A stretch of DNA of 64,000 bases from the NCBI RefSeq assembly GCF_026586625.1, contig NZ_JAODIW010000006.1, forward strand, positions 1,153,061 to 1,217,060. The letters run 5' to 3'. The DNA comes from Halobium salinum. Its GTDB lineage: Archaea; Halobacteriota; Halobacteria; Halobacteriales; Haloferacaceae. Below the pieces are notes generated by a model, which saw nothing but the letters and a program-made list of their open reading frames with translations, was not told the DNA's origin and did not search any database. Shown here piece by piece: positions 51,769-60,756 of this stretch; the first letter of the stretch is position 1; every line of letters starts with the position of its first letter. The position numbers and the translations under genes are program-made.

Positions 51769-52910
51769 TGGTTGACCTCCTCAGCGTCGCTGACCGCACG
51801 CTGCACGGCGTCTTCGAGTGTCTTCTCCACTTTCACGAGGTCGGTGTTCAGAATCTCCATCCCCTCCTCGGCGTTGGTGCCGGCGAGGCGGACGGTGACG
51901 GGCTTCGGAATCTCGTCGAACTGCTCCAGCGCCTCGTTGATACCCTTCGCCACCTCGTCACCGCGGGTGATGCCGCCGAAGATGTTGAACACGACGCTGT
52001 CGACGTTCTCGTCGGAGAACACCATGTCCAGCGCGTTGGTGACGCGCTCGGCCTTGGCGCCGCCGCCGATGTCGAGGAAGTTGGCGGGCTGTCCGCCGTA
52101 GTAGTCCACGAGGTCGAGTGTCGTCATGACGAGGCCGGCGCCGTTGCCGATGATGCCGACGTTCCCCTCCAGTCGGACGTAGTCGAAGCCGTACTCGCCG
52201 GCCTTGCGTTCGAGGTCGTTCTCGTAGGCCGCCTCCTGCATCTCCTCGAGGTCGGGCTGGCGGAACAGCGCGTCGTCGTCGATGTTCATCACGGCGTCGG
52301 CGGCGATTACGTCGCCGTCGCTCGTAATCATCACCGGGTTCACCTCGATGTCGGAGGCGTCGCGCTCCTCGTAGAGGTCGTAGAGGGTCGTGAGAATCGA
52401 GGCCACGTCGCGGCTGTGCTCGCGGTCGACGCCGGCGTCGTACACCGCTTTGCGGGCCTGGTAGGGATGCATCCCGAACGCGGGGTCGACGTGCTCGCGG
52501 GCGATGGCCTCCGGGTTCTCCTCGGCGACCTCCTCGATGTTGACGCCACCCTGCGTCGAGACCATGGCGACGGGCTTGCCCTCGCCGCGGTCCATCGTGA
52601 CGCCGACGTACAGTTCGTTCACGAAGTCGACGCCGGCCTCGACGAGGACCGATTCGACGGTGTACCCCTTGAGGTCCATCCCGAGGATGGCTTCTGCGGC
52701 CTCGCGGGCCTCCTCCTCGTTCTCGGCCAGTTTGATACCGCCGGCCTTCCCGCGGCCGCCGACGTGGACCTGTGCCTTCACCGCGACGGGGTAGCCGATC
52801 TCCTCGGCCGCCGCCACGGCCTCGTCGACGCTCTCGGCCAACTGGGAGTCCGGTACCGGAATCCCGGCCTCGGCGAAGACCTCCTTCGCCTGGTACTCGT
52901 GGAGTTTCAT
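51765..52910 (-). CDS. sucC: Succinyl-CoA synthetase beta subunit
   Basis: This 381-aa ATP-grasp subunit starts [20 protein letters not shown] and contains [19 protein letters not shown], the acceptor-binding [18 protein letters not shown] and [16 protein letters not shown], and [15 protein letters not shown]. With SucD it forms the alpha2beta2 or alphabeta enzyme of the TCA cycle. The start is ATG 52910. The two genes overlap by 4 nt. Confidence 0.97.
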   Translation of the reverse strand: MKLHEYQAKEVFAEAGIPVPDSQLAESVDEAVAAAEEIGYPVAVKAQVHVGGRGKAGGIKLAENEEEAREAAEAILGMDLKGYTVESVLVEAGVDFVNELYVGVTMDRGEGKPVAMVSTQGGVNIEEVAEENPEAIAREHVDPAFGMHPYQARKAVYDAGVDREHSRDVASILTTLYDLYEERDASDIEVNPVMITSDGDVIAADAVMNIDDDALFRQPDLEEMQEAAYENDLERKAGEYGFDYVRLEGNVGIIGNGAGLVMTTLDLVDYYGGQPANFLDIGGGAKAERVTNALDMVFSDENVDSVVFNIFGGITRGDEVAKGINEALEQFDEIPKPVTVRLAGTNAEEGMEILNTDLVKVEKTLEDAVQRAVSDAEEVNQ

Positions 52911-53072
52911 GCGTCCCTATGCGGGCGGCGTCCGGGCTTAAATCCCGGCGGTACGGGGCGAGCGTTGCCACGCCACAGGGGCCTTGCCGGTTCTGGAAAA
53001 GGGTACTCGAAGCCGAGTCAGGGCCGGTGTCGAGCGGGTCCGGGCGGCGGTGGGCCCACTACGACGCGGCGG

Positions 53073-53372
53073 TCACTCCACGTCCAGCGCGTCGCGGGCG
53101 ACGCCGACCCCGCCCACGAGAACGCCGAGGAGGACCAGCACCGCGCCGAGGGCGACGACGGCGTTGTACGTACACACGTCGCCACAACTCGCGCCGGCCA
53201 CCTCGACCGCGAGCGTCCCGGGGTCGACGCCGAGGACGGTGCCCGCCGAGGGAGCGCCGCGGCCGCCGCAGGTGCCGGCCTCACAGCCCCACTCGACGCC
53301 GAACAGCCACGCGACCGACCCGACGAGGAGGCCCACGCCGAACAGCGACATCCCCCATCGCTTGAGTCCCAT
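53073..53372 (-). CDS. Small membrane protein, paralogue of 53430-53711
   Basis: The 99-aa protein starts MGLKRWGMSLFGVGLLVGS, has two helices (about 6-26 and 70-92) and a Cys-containing extracellular loop (CEAGTCGGRG and SCGDVC). The upstream gene is clearly related. ATG 53372 was chosen to match its paralogue. Function unknown. Confidence 0.8.
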   Translation of the reverse strand: MGLKRWGMSLFGVGLLVGSVAWLFGVEWGCEAGTCGGRGAPSAGTVLGVDPGTLAVEVAGASCGDVCTYNAVVALGAVLVLLGVLVGGVGVARDALDVE

Positions 53373-53402
53373 TGGTGGCCGGACTCGCCCCCGAGTCAAA
53401 GG

Positions 53403-53752
53403 CGGTTCGGTAGGGTTCGAGGACGGGGCTCAGTCCTCGTTCAAGACGTCCCGAGCGACACCTGCCCCACCGACGACGACACCGAGGACCAGGAGAGCAC
53501 CGAAGACCGTCGCCAGCGGCGACCCACAGCGGGTCTCACCCTCGGCGTACAGCACGAAGAACGTCGACGGGTCGAAGCCGGTCAGCGTCGCCGTCGGGCC
53601 GACGTCGGGGTAGGACGCGAGCGAGCAGACCCCGAGCGGGTAGACGTACCAGAGACTGCTCGCGAGCAACCCCACGCCGAACAGCACCATCCCCCAGCGT
53701 TTCAGTCCCATTGGCGGGTCGACTCGCGCTCGGCTAAAAGTCGGTTCGGTAG
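53403..53752. repeat. Tandem duplication unit of about 339 bp
   Basis: CGGTTCGGTAG at 53403-53413 and 53742-53752 marks matching positions before and after the 53430-53711 gene. The start regions of both paralogous genes also match, so a tandem duplication of gene plus flank, followed by divergence, is apparent. Confidence 0.55.
53430..53711 (-). CDS. Small membrane protein, paralogue of 53073-53372
   Basis: The 93-aa protein reads MGLKRWGMVLFGVGLLASSL, with two helices (about 6-28 and 68-88) around a Cys-containing loop (GVCSLASYPDVG, ETRCGSP). It ends GVVVGGAGVARDVLNED, mirroring GVLVGGVGVARDALDVE of the neighbour. The two are tandem duplicates. Function unknown. Confidence 0.8.
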   Translation of the reverse strand: MGLKRWGMVLFGVGLLASSLWYVYPLGVCSLASYPDVGPTATLTGFDPSTFFVLYAEGETRCGSPLATVFGALLVLGVVVGGAGVARDVLNED

Positions 53753-53766
53753 GTTCCGAGCCGGGG

Positions 53767-53979
53767 TCACTCCTCGGGGTCGACGTAGAACCGCGTCAGC
53801 CCACACTCCGGGCAGACGTATGCGAACGGCTGAACCTCCTCCTCGAAGCCGAGTTTGCCGAGGACGCCGCCTCTCGACTTCCCCGTGCGCAGGCGGAGGG
53901 AGTCCCCCTGAAACGTCGTCACGGGAGTCGTCTTCGCCATGTCGACCCCGCAGTCCGGGCATCGGCGTTCGGTGGTCAT
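53767..53979 (-). CDS. Zinc-ribbon protein, 70 aa
   Basis: The protein has two CxxC pairs, CPDCGVDM at the N-terminus and CPECGLTRFY at the C-terminus, with LRTGKSRGGVLGKLGF between them. It probably forms one zinc ribbon. Related small proteins occur widely in haloarchaea without known function. ATG 53979 starts MTTERRCPDCG. It lies 55 nt upstream of the duplicated membrane-protein genes. Confidence 0.75.
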   Translation of the reverse strand: MTTERRCPDCGVDMAKTTPVTTFQGDSLRLRTGKSRGGVLGKLGFEEEVQPFAYVCPECGLTRFYVDPEE

Positions 53980-54247
53980 GGGTCGAGTGAGGTGGGCCGG
54001 GAGCAAAACGGCGATGGTGGGGTCAGGTGGTCGACGAGCGGTGGAACGGTCCCGTGGCACCGGTCTCGTGGCGCGTGCTGGCGCGACCGAAGGGAGCGAA
54101 GCGCACAGCGAGTCCCCGGAGTCGACGCGGCGGGGACCCTCGAGAGTCGTCGCCGGACGTCGACTGACCTCGTAGCCGTCGGCGCCACCGACCCGACTCG
54201 AACCCGACTCGCCTTTACTCCTCCACCGACAACCCCGAACCAGCAAA

Positions 54248-55111
54248 ATGGAAGACCTCGGTACCCCGGTACTGGACAACCACCTCCACCTCGACCCGCG
54301 TCACGGCAGAGGCATCGACGCCGTCGAGGACTTCGCACACTTGGGAGGGACGCACCTGCTCGTCGTCAACAAACCTTCCTGGCTCCTCGGCGTCGAGCCG
54401 GAGAAGGACGACCCGAGAGACGACTTCCGAGCCGTCTTCGAGGAGACGCTCGACGCCGTTTCCGACGCCGACTCGGTCCTTCGAGGCAGGGCGTGGCCCG
54501 TCCTCGGCGTCCACCCCGGGCTCGTCTCGAAACTCGTCGACGACCGCGGGTTCACCCCCGAGGAGGCGCGCGACACCATGCAGACCGGCCTCGACGTGGC
54601 CGCGGAGTACGTCGCGGACGACGACTGCGACGCGCTCGCGCTGAAGACCGGGCGCCCGCACTACGAGGTGACGGACGCCGTCTGGGAGGCCTCCAACGAC
54701 GTGCTCAAACACGGGCTGGCGTTGGGCGCCGAGGGCGACTGTGCGGTGCAACTCCACACCGAGGGGACCGACGACCTCACGGAGGTCGCGGCGTGGGCCG
54801 AGGAACGCGGCCTCGCGCGCGAGAAGGTCGTCAAGCACTACGCGCTCGGTCGGCTAAAGGGGCCCACGCCGAGCGTGATGAGCGAGAAGGACCGCCTGCT
54901 CGACGCGGTGGAGAACGGGGCGCCGTTCTTGATGGAGACCGACTTCGTCGACGACCCGGACCGACCGGGTGCGGTGCTCGGGCCGAAGACGGTCCCGCGT
55001 CGCGTGCGGTGGTTGCTGGAGGAGGGTCACGAGGACGCGGTCAGGAACGCACACGTCGAGACGCCCGAACTCGTCTACGGCATCGACACCGAGGCGACGC
55101 TGTCGGAGTGA
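54248..55111 (+). CDS. TatD-like metal-dependent hydrolase
   Basis: This 287-aa amidohydrolase-superfamily protein has the metal-binding DNHLHLDPRHGRG at the N-terminus, GVHPGLVSKL, VQLHTEGTDD, KHYALGRLKGPTPS and LMETDFVDDPDRPGAVLGPK. The HxH and later His/Asp residues match a divalent metal site as in TatD DNases, though this archaeal subgroup has no tested substrate. A TATA-like CTTTACT lies about 30 nt upstream of ATG 54248. Confidence 0.85.
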   Translation: MEDLGTPVLDNHLHLDPRHGRGIDAVEDFAHLGGTHLLVVNKPSWLLGVEPEKDDPRDDFRAVFEETLDAVSDADSVLRGRAWPVLGVHPGLVSKLVDDRGFTPEEARDTMQTGLDVAAEYVADDDCDALALKTGRPHYEVTDAVWEASNDVLKHGLALGAEGDCAVQLHTEGTDDLTEVAAWAEERGLAREKVVKHYALGRLKGPTPSVMSEKDRLLDAVENGAPFLMETDFVDDPDRPGAVLGPKTVPRRVRWLLEEGHEDAVRNAHVETPELVYGIDTEATLSE

Positions 55112-55224
55112 ACGGCTGGGTTCCGGCGATAGGCGTCGCGTCGACGGGGTCTCGGGGGGTTCGATGGATGGGTGACCTTTGCCGATAGGAAAGGCCTTTG
55201 AATGACCAGAGTGAGGGTGGAGGT

Positions 55225-55809
55225 ATGTCAGACGAAGCTCCCGAGCAGTTCTACACCGAGGAACGGTGGCAGAACTGGTTGACGCGTGTCGAAGACGAGG
55301 AACTCGACCCCGAGAACGAGGACTCCGCGCGGCTCCTCCTGAACCTCCAGGACGACGCCGCCATCGCCATCGCGAAGATCGTCTCGGCCTACGAGGACGA
55401 CCGCCTCGGCCAGGAGGAGGCCGTCGAGGAGCTGAATCAGGTGCGCGACATCGTCCTCACCGAGGTCGACTTCGACGACGAGGAGAAGATGATGCTCATC
55501 GACGGCGTCCAGACCAGCCTCGTCCCGGCGTTCTACTCCGCCGAGGAGTTCATCGCCGCCGGCCCCGCCGAGGAGGGCACCGTCGACGACTTCGTCCGCG
55601 CCGCCGCCAGCGCCGAGGCCGAAGAGGACCTCGACACCGCGCTCGGCTACTGCGTGCAGGCCGGCACCCTCATCATCGACGGCGAGGAGCTCGACATGGC
55701 CGTCGTCGAGGAAATCGAGTACGGACTCGTCTCCGAGTGGGTCAACGGACTCGACAGCCTCCAGAGCGCCATGAGCGACCCCGAACTCGTCGAAGAAGAC
55801 GAGGCCTGA
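55225..55809 (+). CDS. DUF2150 family protein
   Basis: This 194-aa very acidic helical protein (MSDEAPEQFYTEERWQNWLT) matches the archaeal DUF2150 family: NEDSARLLLNLQDDAAIAIA, EVDFDDEEKMMLIDGVQTSL and DTALGYCVQAGTLI. The fold is helical and cytoplasmic with no known activity. ATG 55225 is directly preceded by GGAGGT, which is too close for a functional SD, so leaderless initiation is likely. Confidence 0.85.
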   Translation: MSDEAPEQFYTEERWQNWLTRVEDEELDPENEDSARLLLNLQDDAAIAIAKIVSAYEDDRLGQEEAVEELNQVRDIVLTEVDFDDEEKMMLIDGVQTSLVPAFYSAEEFIAAGPAEEGTVDDFVRAAASAEAEEDLDTALGYCVQAGTLIIDGEELDMAVVEEIEYGLVSEWVNGLDSLQSAMSDPELVEEDEA

Positions 55810-55920
55810 GTCGCGTCAGGCCGACTCGGACCGAGCAAATCGAGCGGGCCCGTCGGTCCGGGGACTACATTCACGGAAGGAAGACTTTTCTACCCCTCTA
55901 CCTTTTCACACCGGTAACTC

Positions 55921-58278
55921 ATGTTCCGGGGAGACGAGCGTGCGGTCTCGGAGACGGTCGGGGCCGTGTTGCTGTTCGGCTTCCTCATCGTCTCGATGTC
56001 GATGTACCAGGCGACCATCGTCCCGGCGGCCAACGAGGAGGTGGAGTTCAAGCACAGCCAGTCGGTGCAGGCGGACCTCGTTCGCCTCCACGGCACCGTC
56101 GGAGAGGTGGCCGCCACCGACGCCCTACGGTCGGTGTCCGTGAGCCTCGGTACTCAGTACCCACAGCGGACGTTCTTCGTCAACCCGCCGGACCCCGCCG
56201 GACGGCTCTCGACGACCGACGACCGGTTCGTCGGTCTCATCAACGCCGAGGCGGACGGCGAGACCGGAGACTTCTGGCGGGCGGCGAACTACCACGACGT
56301 CTACGACGCGGTGCAGAATCACGACCCGGGTTTCGCACGCGAGCAGGAGGGGTGGTGGATTCACTCCCACCGGGCGGTCGAGTACCACCCGAACTACCAC
56401 GCCGACACGGGTGACTGGCGGGTCGTGCTCGACCCGCCCGGGTTCTACAGCGAGTACGACGGGACCCCCGTCAAGCGGTCGTCACGGTCGCCTATCGACG
56501 GGCGCCGAATCCGACTGGTGCTCGTCAACGGCTCGCTGTCGACCGCCCACTCGGGGACGGAGAACGTCGACGTCGAACCGGTCAGCGCCGACACGCGGAC
56601 GGTGACTGTCGAGAACGGCGGGAGCGACCCCATCCTCCTCCACTATCCGACCGAACTCCCGAAGTCCGAGTGGGCGACCATCATCGAACCGGAACGAACC
56701 GGGAACGGCGGTCACGTCGCGAACTGGGACTACTACACCTACGAAGGCCAAGACTACGTGTATCTGGTCCTCGAGAAGGGCGTCGAGTACGACCTGTCGC
56801 TCGCGAAGGTCGGGGTCGGAAGCGAGGTGAGCGACGAACCCCCGCAGTACGCCGTCGACGTGGCGGGTGACGGGGCGGCGGTCCCGGAGGACGGGACACA
56901 GCGGGTCACCGTCGAGGTGCGCGACGCGTACAACGGGCCGAAAAGCGGCGTTCCCGTGACGGTCACCGACCCTGCGACGCTCGGAACCGTCTCGGCCCCC
57001 GGCGGAGACGACGGCGTCGTCCGCACGGACGAAGACGGACGCGCGACGTTCGTCTACGAACCCGACGGGCCCGTCCACAGCACGCAGACCGACGAGTTCG
57101 CGCTCGGGTTCGACGGCCCGGACGCCGGCGGTGACCGCGGGTCGAACGCGGCAGAGCGCGTCGACTTCGAGGTCGAACTGCGCGACACGGACGACAGCAG
57201 TCCGCCCGTCGCCGGCCTCCGCTGGGAGAGTGCGGCCGACTGGAACGCCGGCGACGGGCGGAGCGTCGTGCACGAGGAACTCCCCGGCACCGACTGGACG
57301 GACGCCGGGACGCTCCGACTCGGCTACACCGCCGAGGACTCCAGTCTCGTGAGCTACTGGGCGCTCGACGAGCCGTCCGGGTCGACCGTCCGCGACGCCG
57401 TCGGCTCGAACGACGGGACGAACGCGGGCGGGTCGATCGGCGCAGCGGGGGCTCACGGCTCGAACGGCTACCGATTCGCCGGCACCGGTGAGCGCGTCGA
57501 CGTCGACACCAACATGGACGTCGCGGGCTCCGGGCTCACCCTCTCGGCGTGGGTGAAGGCCGACTCGTGGAATACGAACGGCGACCAACGTATCATCTCG
57601 AAGGCGACCGGGGAGCAGGACCCCGACCACTACTGGATGCTGAGCGAAGCGCAGACGAAGAACCCGCGGTTCCGACTGAAGACCGGCGGCTCCACGACGA
57701 AACTGGTGGCGTCGTCGACCGTCCCGGCGGGCGAGTGGGTGCACATGGTGGCGACGTACGACGGCGGTCACATGCGAATCTACGTTGACGGAACGCAGGT
57801 CGCGGTCAAGCAGAAGACAGGTACCGTCTCGACAAACTCCGAAGTGCCGGTCGCGCTCGCGGCAAACCCCAGCGGCGCACAGTCCCTCGACGGTAATCTC
57901 GACGAGGTACGCGTCTACGACCGCGGCCTCTCGGCGAGCGAAGTCGAGGACATGCACCTCGCCGGGAGCACCGGTGAGTTCAGGACCGACTGGAAGACCA
58001 CCGACGGGACACACGACGTCGGGAGCCTGCGACTGGAGGACGTCGAGGCGTCTATTCCGCCCGGCACGTCCGCGACGGTGTACGTCGAGAGCGACACGGA
58101 CGGGGACGGCGTCGTAGAGGAGACGAGCGACCCGGTCGAACTCGACGGGAGCGGCGGGCCGTACGTCGTCTCCGGCCTGACGGCGGACAGCGGGACGTTC
58201 CGCCTGCGGGTCGAACTCGACACGACGAGCCCCTCGAAGAGCCCGACGTTCTCGGGCGCGACCGTCGACGACGCCTGA
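55921..58278 (+). CDS. Pilin-like surface protein with Ig-like and LamG domains
   Basis: The 785-aa protein starts with an archaeal type IV pilin-like N-terminus: DERAVSETVGAVLLFGFLIV. A Big_1-like Ig domain (about 320-400: VTVEVRDAYNGPKSGVPVTV, DEDGRATFVYEPDG) is followed by a LamG/concanavalin-like domain (about 475-680: SYWALDEPSGSTVRDAVGSN, LTLSAWVKADSW, HMVATYDGGHMRIYVDGTQV, NLDEVRVYDRGLSASEVEDM). It is probably processed by the prepilin peptidase and anchored by the N-terminal helix, presenting carbohydrate- or ligand-binding domains outside. Unusually large for a pilin. Confidence 0.85.
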   Translation: MFRGDERAVSETVGAVLLFGFLIVSMSMYQATIVPAANEEVEFKHSQSVQADLVRLHGTVGEVAATDALRSVSVSLGTQYPQRTFFVNPPDPAGRLSTTDDRFVGLINAEADGETGDFWRAANYHDVYDAVQNHDPGFAREQEGWWIHSHRAVEYHPNYHADTGDWRVVLDPPGFYSEYDGTPVKRSSRSPIDGRRIRLVLVNGSLSTAHSGTENVDVEPVSADTRTVTVENGGSDPILLHYPTELPKSEWATIIEPERTGNGGHVANWDYYTYEGQDYVYLVLEKGVEYDLSLAKVGVGSEVSDEPPQYAVDVAGDGAAVPEDGTQRVTVEVRDAYNGPKSGVPVTVTDPATLGTVSAPGGDDGVVRTDEDGRATFVYEPDGPVHSTQTDEFALGFDGPDAGGDRGSNAAERVDFEVELRDTDDSSPPVAGLRWESAADWNAGDGRSVVHEELPGTDWTDAGTLRLGYTAEDSSLVSYWALDEPSGSTVRDAVGSNDGTNAGGSIGAAGAHGSNGYRFAGTGERVDVDTNMDVAGSGLTLSAWVKADSWNTNGDQRIISKATGEQDPDHYWMLSEAQTKNPRFRLKTGGSTTKLVASSTVPAGEWVHMVATYDGGHMRIYVDGTQVAVKQKTGTVSTNSEVPVALAANPSGAQSLDGNLDEVRVYDRGLSASEVEDMHLAGSTGEFRTDWKTTDGTHDVGSLRLEDVEASIPPGTSATVYVESDTDGDGVVEETSDPVELDGSGGPYVVSGLTADSGTFRLRVELDTTSPSKSPTFSGATVDDA

Positions 58279-58365
58279 CCGGTCGCCCCACGGTCCCTCG
58301 CCGTTTCGACGGACGACGTACTCGCCATCGACAGGCCCAAATACCGCAGGTGCAAGTGAACGGTC

Positions 58366-59703
58366 ATGACCGAGGTCGGCATCGACGCCATCGAAATCTG
58401 GACCGGCAAGCTGAAACTGGACCTGCCGAACACCTTCGCACCCGCGAAGGACGAGGACCCCGAGAAGTACACGAAGGGGCTCGGGCTGGAGTCCTCCTCG
58501 TTCCCGGACGTCCACGAGGACATCGTCACGATGGGCGCCAACGCCGCCAAACGCCTGATGGAGCGACGCGGGCTGGAACTCGACGACATCGGCCGCATCG
58601 ACGTGGCGACCGAGTCCTCCTTCGACAACTCGAAGCCCGTCTCGACGTACATCGCGGGCTGTCTCGAACAGCGCTTCGAGGGGAACCTCCACCACGCGAA
58701 CAAGGGCGAGCGGAAGTTCGCCTGCGTCGCCGGCACGCAGTCCATCGACGACGCGTACAACTGGATCAAGGCCGGGCGCCACCGAGGACGCTCCGCACTG
58801 GTCGTCGCCACCGACACCGCGCTGTACGCCCGCGGGGACCCCGGCGAGGCGACCCAGGGCGCCGGCGCCGTCGCGATGCTCATCTCCGAGGACCCGGACG
58901 TGGCCGCGCTGTCGACCGAGCAGGGGTACGGCAGCGCCGACGAGACGGACTTCCTCAAGCCCAACCAGCAGTTCCCCAGCGTCGACGGGAAGCGTTCGAT
59001 GCAGGTGTACCTCGCCCGGATGCGCGAGGCCCTGGAGGACTTCGAGAGCGTCGCCGGCGACACCCACCCCGACGACTTCGCGTACATCCCCTTCCACACC
59101 CCGTTCCCGGGGATGGTCCGGCGGGCCGGCCTCCTCGGATATCGGCACATGATTCGTGACACCGAAATCGAGGACGAACTGGCCGGCGAAATCGGTCGTC
59201 AGCCCCGCGAGGAGGAGTTCGACTCCTGGGAGGCCTACGAGGGCGCCATCCGCGAGTACATGGACGACCTGAAGGAGACCGACGCGTACCGCGACTGGTA
59301 CGGCCGCGTCATCGACCCGACGCTCACCATCGCCCGCAACGTCGGCAACTGGTACACCGGCTCCGTCCACGTCGCCCGCGCCTCCGCGCTGAAGAACGCC
59401 GCCGAGACCGGCCGGAAGCTCTCCGGTGAGAAGCTCCTCGTCGGCTCCTACGGCTCCGGCGCGCAGGCCGAGATTCACGCCGAGACGGTTCAGGACGGCT
59501 GGAAGGATGAGATATCCGACCTCAACGTCGACGAACAGCTGGCCCGTCGCCACGACATCGAGTACGAGGAGTACGAGGAGATTCACGACGTGCACAACCA
59601 CGACAAGGGGATCGACATCGACTCCTTCACCCAGCCCAGCGGCGAGTTCGTCTTCGACGGCTGGGGCGACATGAACCAGCGCAAGTACAGTTACGTCGAG
59701 TAG
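58366..59703 (+). CDS. hmgB: Hydroxymethylglutaryl-CoA synthase
   Basis: This 445-aa enzyme condenses acetyl-CoA and acetoacetyl-CoA, the first committed mevalonate step toward archaeal lipids and carotenoids. The nucleophile Cys120 is in ERKFACVAGTQ, the catalytic His in YIPFHTPFPGM, with GIDAIEIWTGKLKLDLP at the start and VGSYGSGAQAEIHAETV near the C-terminus. It is of the longer, eukaryote-like archaeal type. ATG 58366 is clear. Confidence 0.96.
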   Translation: MTEVGIDAIEIWTGKLKLDLPNTFAPAKDEDPEKYTKGLGLESSSFPDVHEDIVTMGANAAKRLMERRGLELDDIGRIDVATESSFDNSKPVSTYIAGCLEQRFEGNLHHANKGERKFACVAGTQSIDDAYNWIKAGRHRGRSALVVATDTALYARGDPGEATQGAGAVAMLISEDPDVAALSTEQGYGSADETDFLKPNQQFPSVDGKRSMQVYLARMREALEDFESVAGDTHPDDFAYIPFHTPFPGMVRRAGLLGYRHMIRDTEIEDELAGEIGRQPREEEFDSWEAYEGAIREYMDDLKETDAYRDWYGRVIDPTLTIARNVGNWYTGSVHVARASALKNAAETGRKLSGEKLLVGSYGSGAQAEIHAETVQDGWKDEISDLNVDEQLARRHDIEYEEYEEIHDVHNHDKGIDIDSFTQPSGEFVFDGWGDMNQRKYSYVE

Positions 59704-59786
59704 CCACCCGCCGCAGAACCGACCTCGTTCTCCGACCCGCCTAGCTCGGCCGGCGCGTTCGACTCGGTCGACCGCTCCCGGCGCTC

Positions 59787-60170
59787 TCAGTCGGGCCTCT
59801 CGTCTCGGTTCTCGTCGTCGTCTCGATTCCCGTCGTCGCCGTTTCGACCCGCACGGGCACCCTCTCGACCGTCGTCGAAGCGCACGTCCAACGCGACCGA
59901 GCCACCGTCGACGCGGACGCGGACCTCCTCGAGCCGACACTCGTAGGTCCGGTAGTGGTTTCCGTCCTCGTCGTAGGCGACGGACTCGGCGAGCGCGTCG
60001 TGCTCACAGAGGGCGTCCAACCGCCGGTAGACGGTCGGCCCCGAGGCCGCGCAGTGCTCGGCGAGGTCGTCCGCCGAGCGCGACTCGGCGTCCGTCAGCG
60101 CGAGAATCTCCCGTGCCACCCCGTCGCCGAGCAGGTCGAACAGCGACCCTGCCTCCCACCCGTGGGCCAT
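59787..60170 (-). CDS. ArsR-like winged-helix regulator
   Basis: This 127-aa protein has a winged helix in its first 70 residues: SLFDLLGDGVAREILALTDA, SADDLAEHCAASGPTVYRRL, DALCEHDALAESV. The tail is a poly-acidic/Arg disordered stretch (GRNGDDGNRDDDENRDE). A divergent two-helix membrane gene lies 197 nt away, a common pairing in haloarchaea. Target genes are unknown. ATG at 60170 (MAHGWEAGSLF). Confidence 0.85.
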   Translation of the reverse strand: MAHGWEAGSLFDLLGDGVAREILALTDAESRSADDLAEHCAASGPTVYRRLDALCEHDALAESVAYDEDGNHYRTYECRLEEVRVRVDGGSVALDVRFDDGREGARAGRNGDDGNRDDDENRDERPD

Positions 60171-60367
60171 GGTGGCACGTGGGCGGTGAGTCACTAAAGG
60201 GCTGGCCGACGACAGCGGTCGTCGAGTCAGAGTCGGTGTCGGCGTCGAGGGTGCTTAGTCGAGCCGTCAGTCCGAGCGTCGGTCCGCGTCGCGCCCCGAC
60301 GGTAGCTTCAGTCGGTGAAGCTCCGAACCGCCTTCTTGTGGCTGGCGCTCGACACTCCGCGTGGATT

Positions 60368-60685
60368 ATGGGTGAACTTGTTCGTGGCACGGTCGACGGG
60401 GTCGACTCGCCGAACGATGTCGTGGACTCGGCCCGTAATCAGCTACGAGGAGCGGTGAACGACCATCCGGTGGTCGTGAAGCTCCTCTTCACCGTGGCCG
60501 CCTTGCTGGTGGCCGGGGTCGGGCTCGCGCTCCTTGAGCCCGGGAACCCCGACAACACCGCGATGCTGAACGTGTTTGCGAGCCTCGCTATCGTGCTCGC
60601 GTACACGGTCGTTGCGGCGTCGGTGGTCGTCGGAGCCGTCATGGCCTCCCAGTGGCTCATCGGCCGAGGCCGGACGGCCGCCTGA
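60368..60685 (+). CDS. Two-helix membrane protein paired with the HTH regulator
   Basis: The 105-aa protein has an amphipathic start (MGELVRGTVDGVDSPND), then two helices (about 36-56 and 68-96). It faces the ArsR-like gene, and haloarchaea often pair such regulators with small membrane proteins of this type (DUF7521-like). Function unknown. Confidence 0.7.
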   Translation: MGELVRGTVDGVDSPNDVVDSARNQLRGAVNDHPVVVKLLFTVAALLVAGVGLALLEPGNPDNTAMLNVFASLAIVLAYTVVAASVVVGAVMASQWLIGRGRTAA

Positions 60686-60756
60686 GAGGACCATCCGGTC
60701 GCGTCGCTCGCCGGCAGACCGAGCCGGCCCCGCCAGGCCGGCGCGTCGCTCCCCAG

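Noticed and set aside
50555-52101. Long frames on both strands crossing the hairpin array
   Set aside because: They arise from sucCD shadows and from the stem-loop sequence itself. The segment 50412-50898 has no protein signal.
56482-59940. 1152-aa minus-strand frame across the pilin-like and HMG-CoA synthase genes
   Set aside because: Shadow of two plus-strand genes with clear families. The translated sequence is Arg/Val-rich and repetitive without domains.
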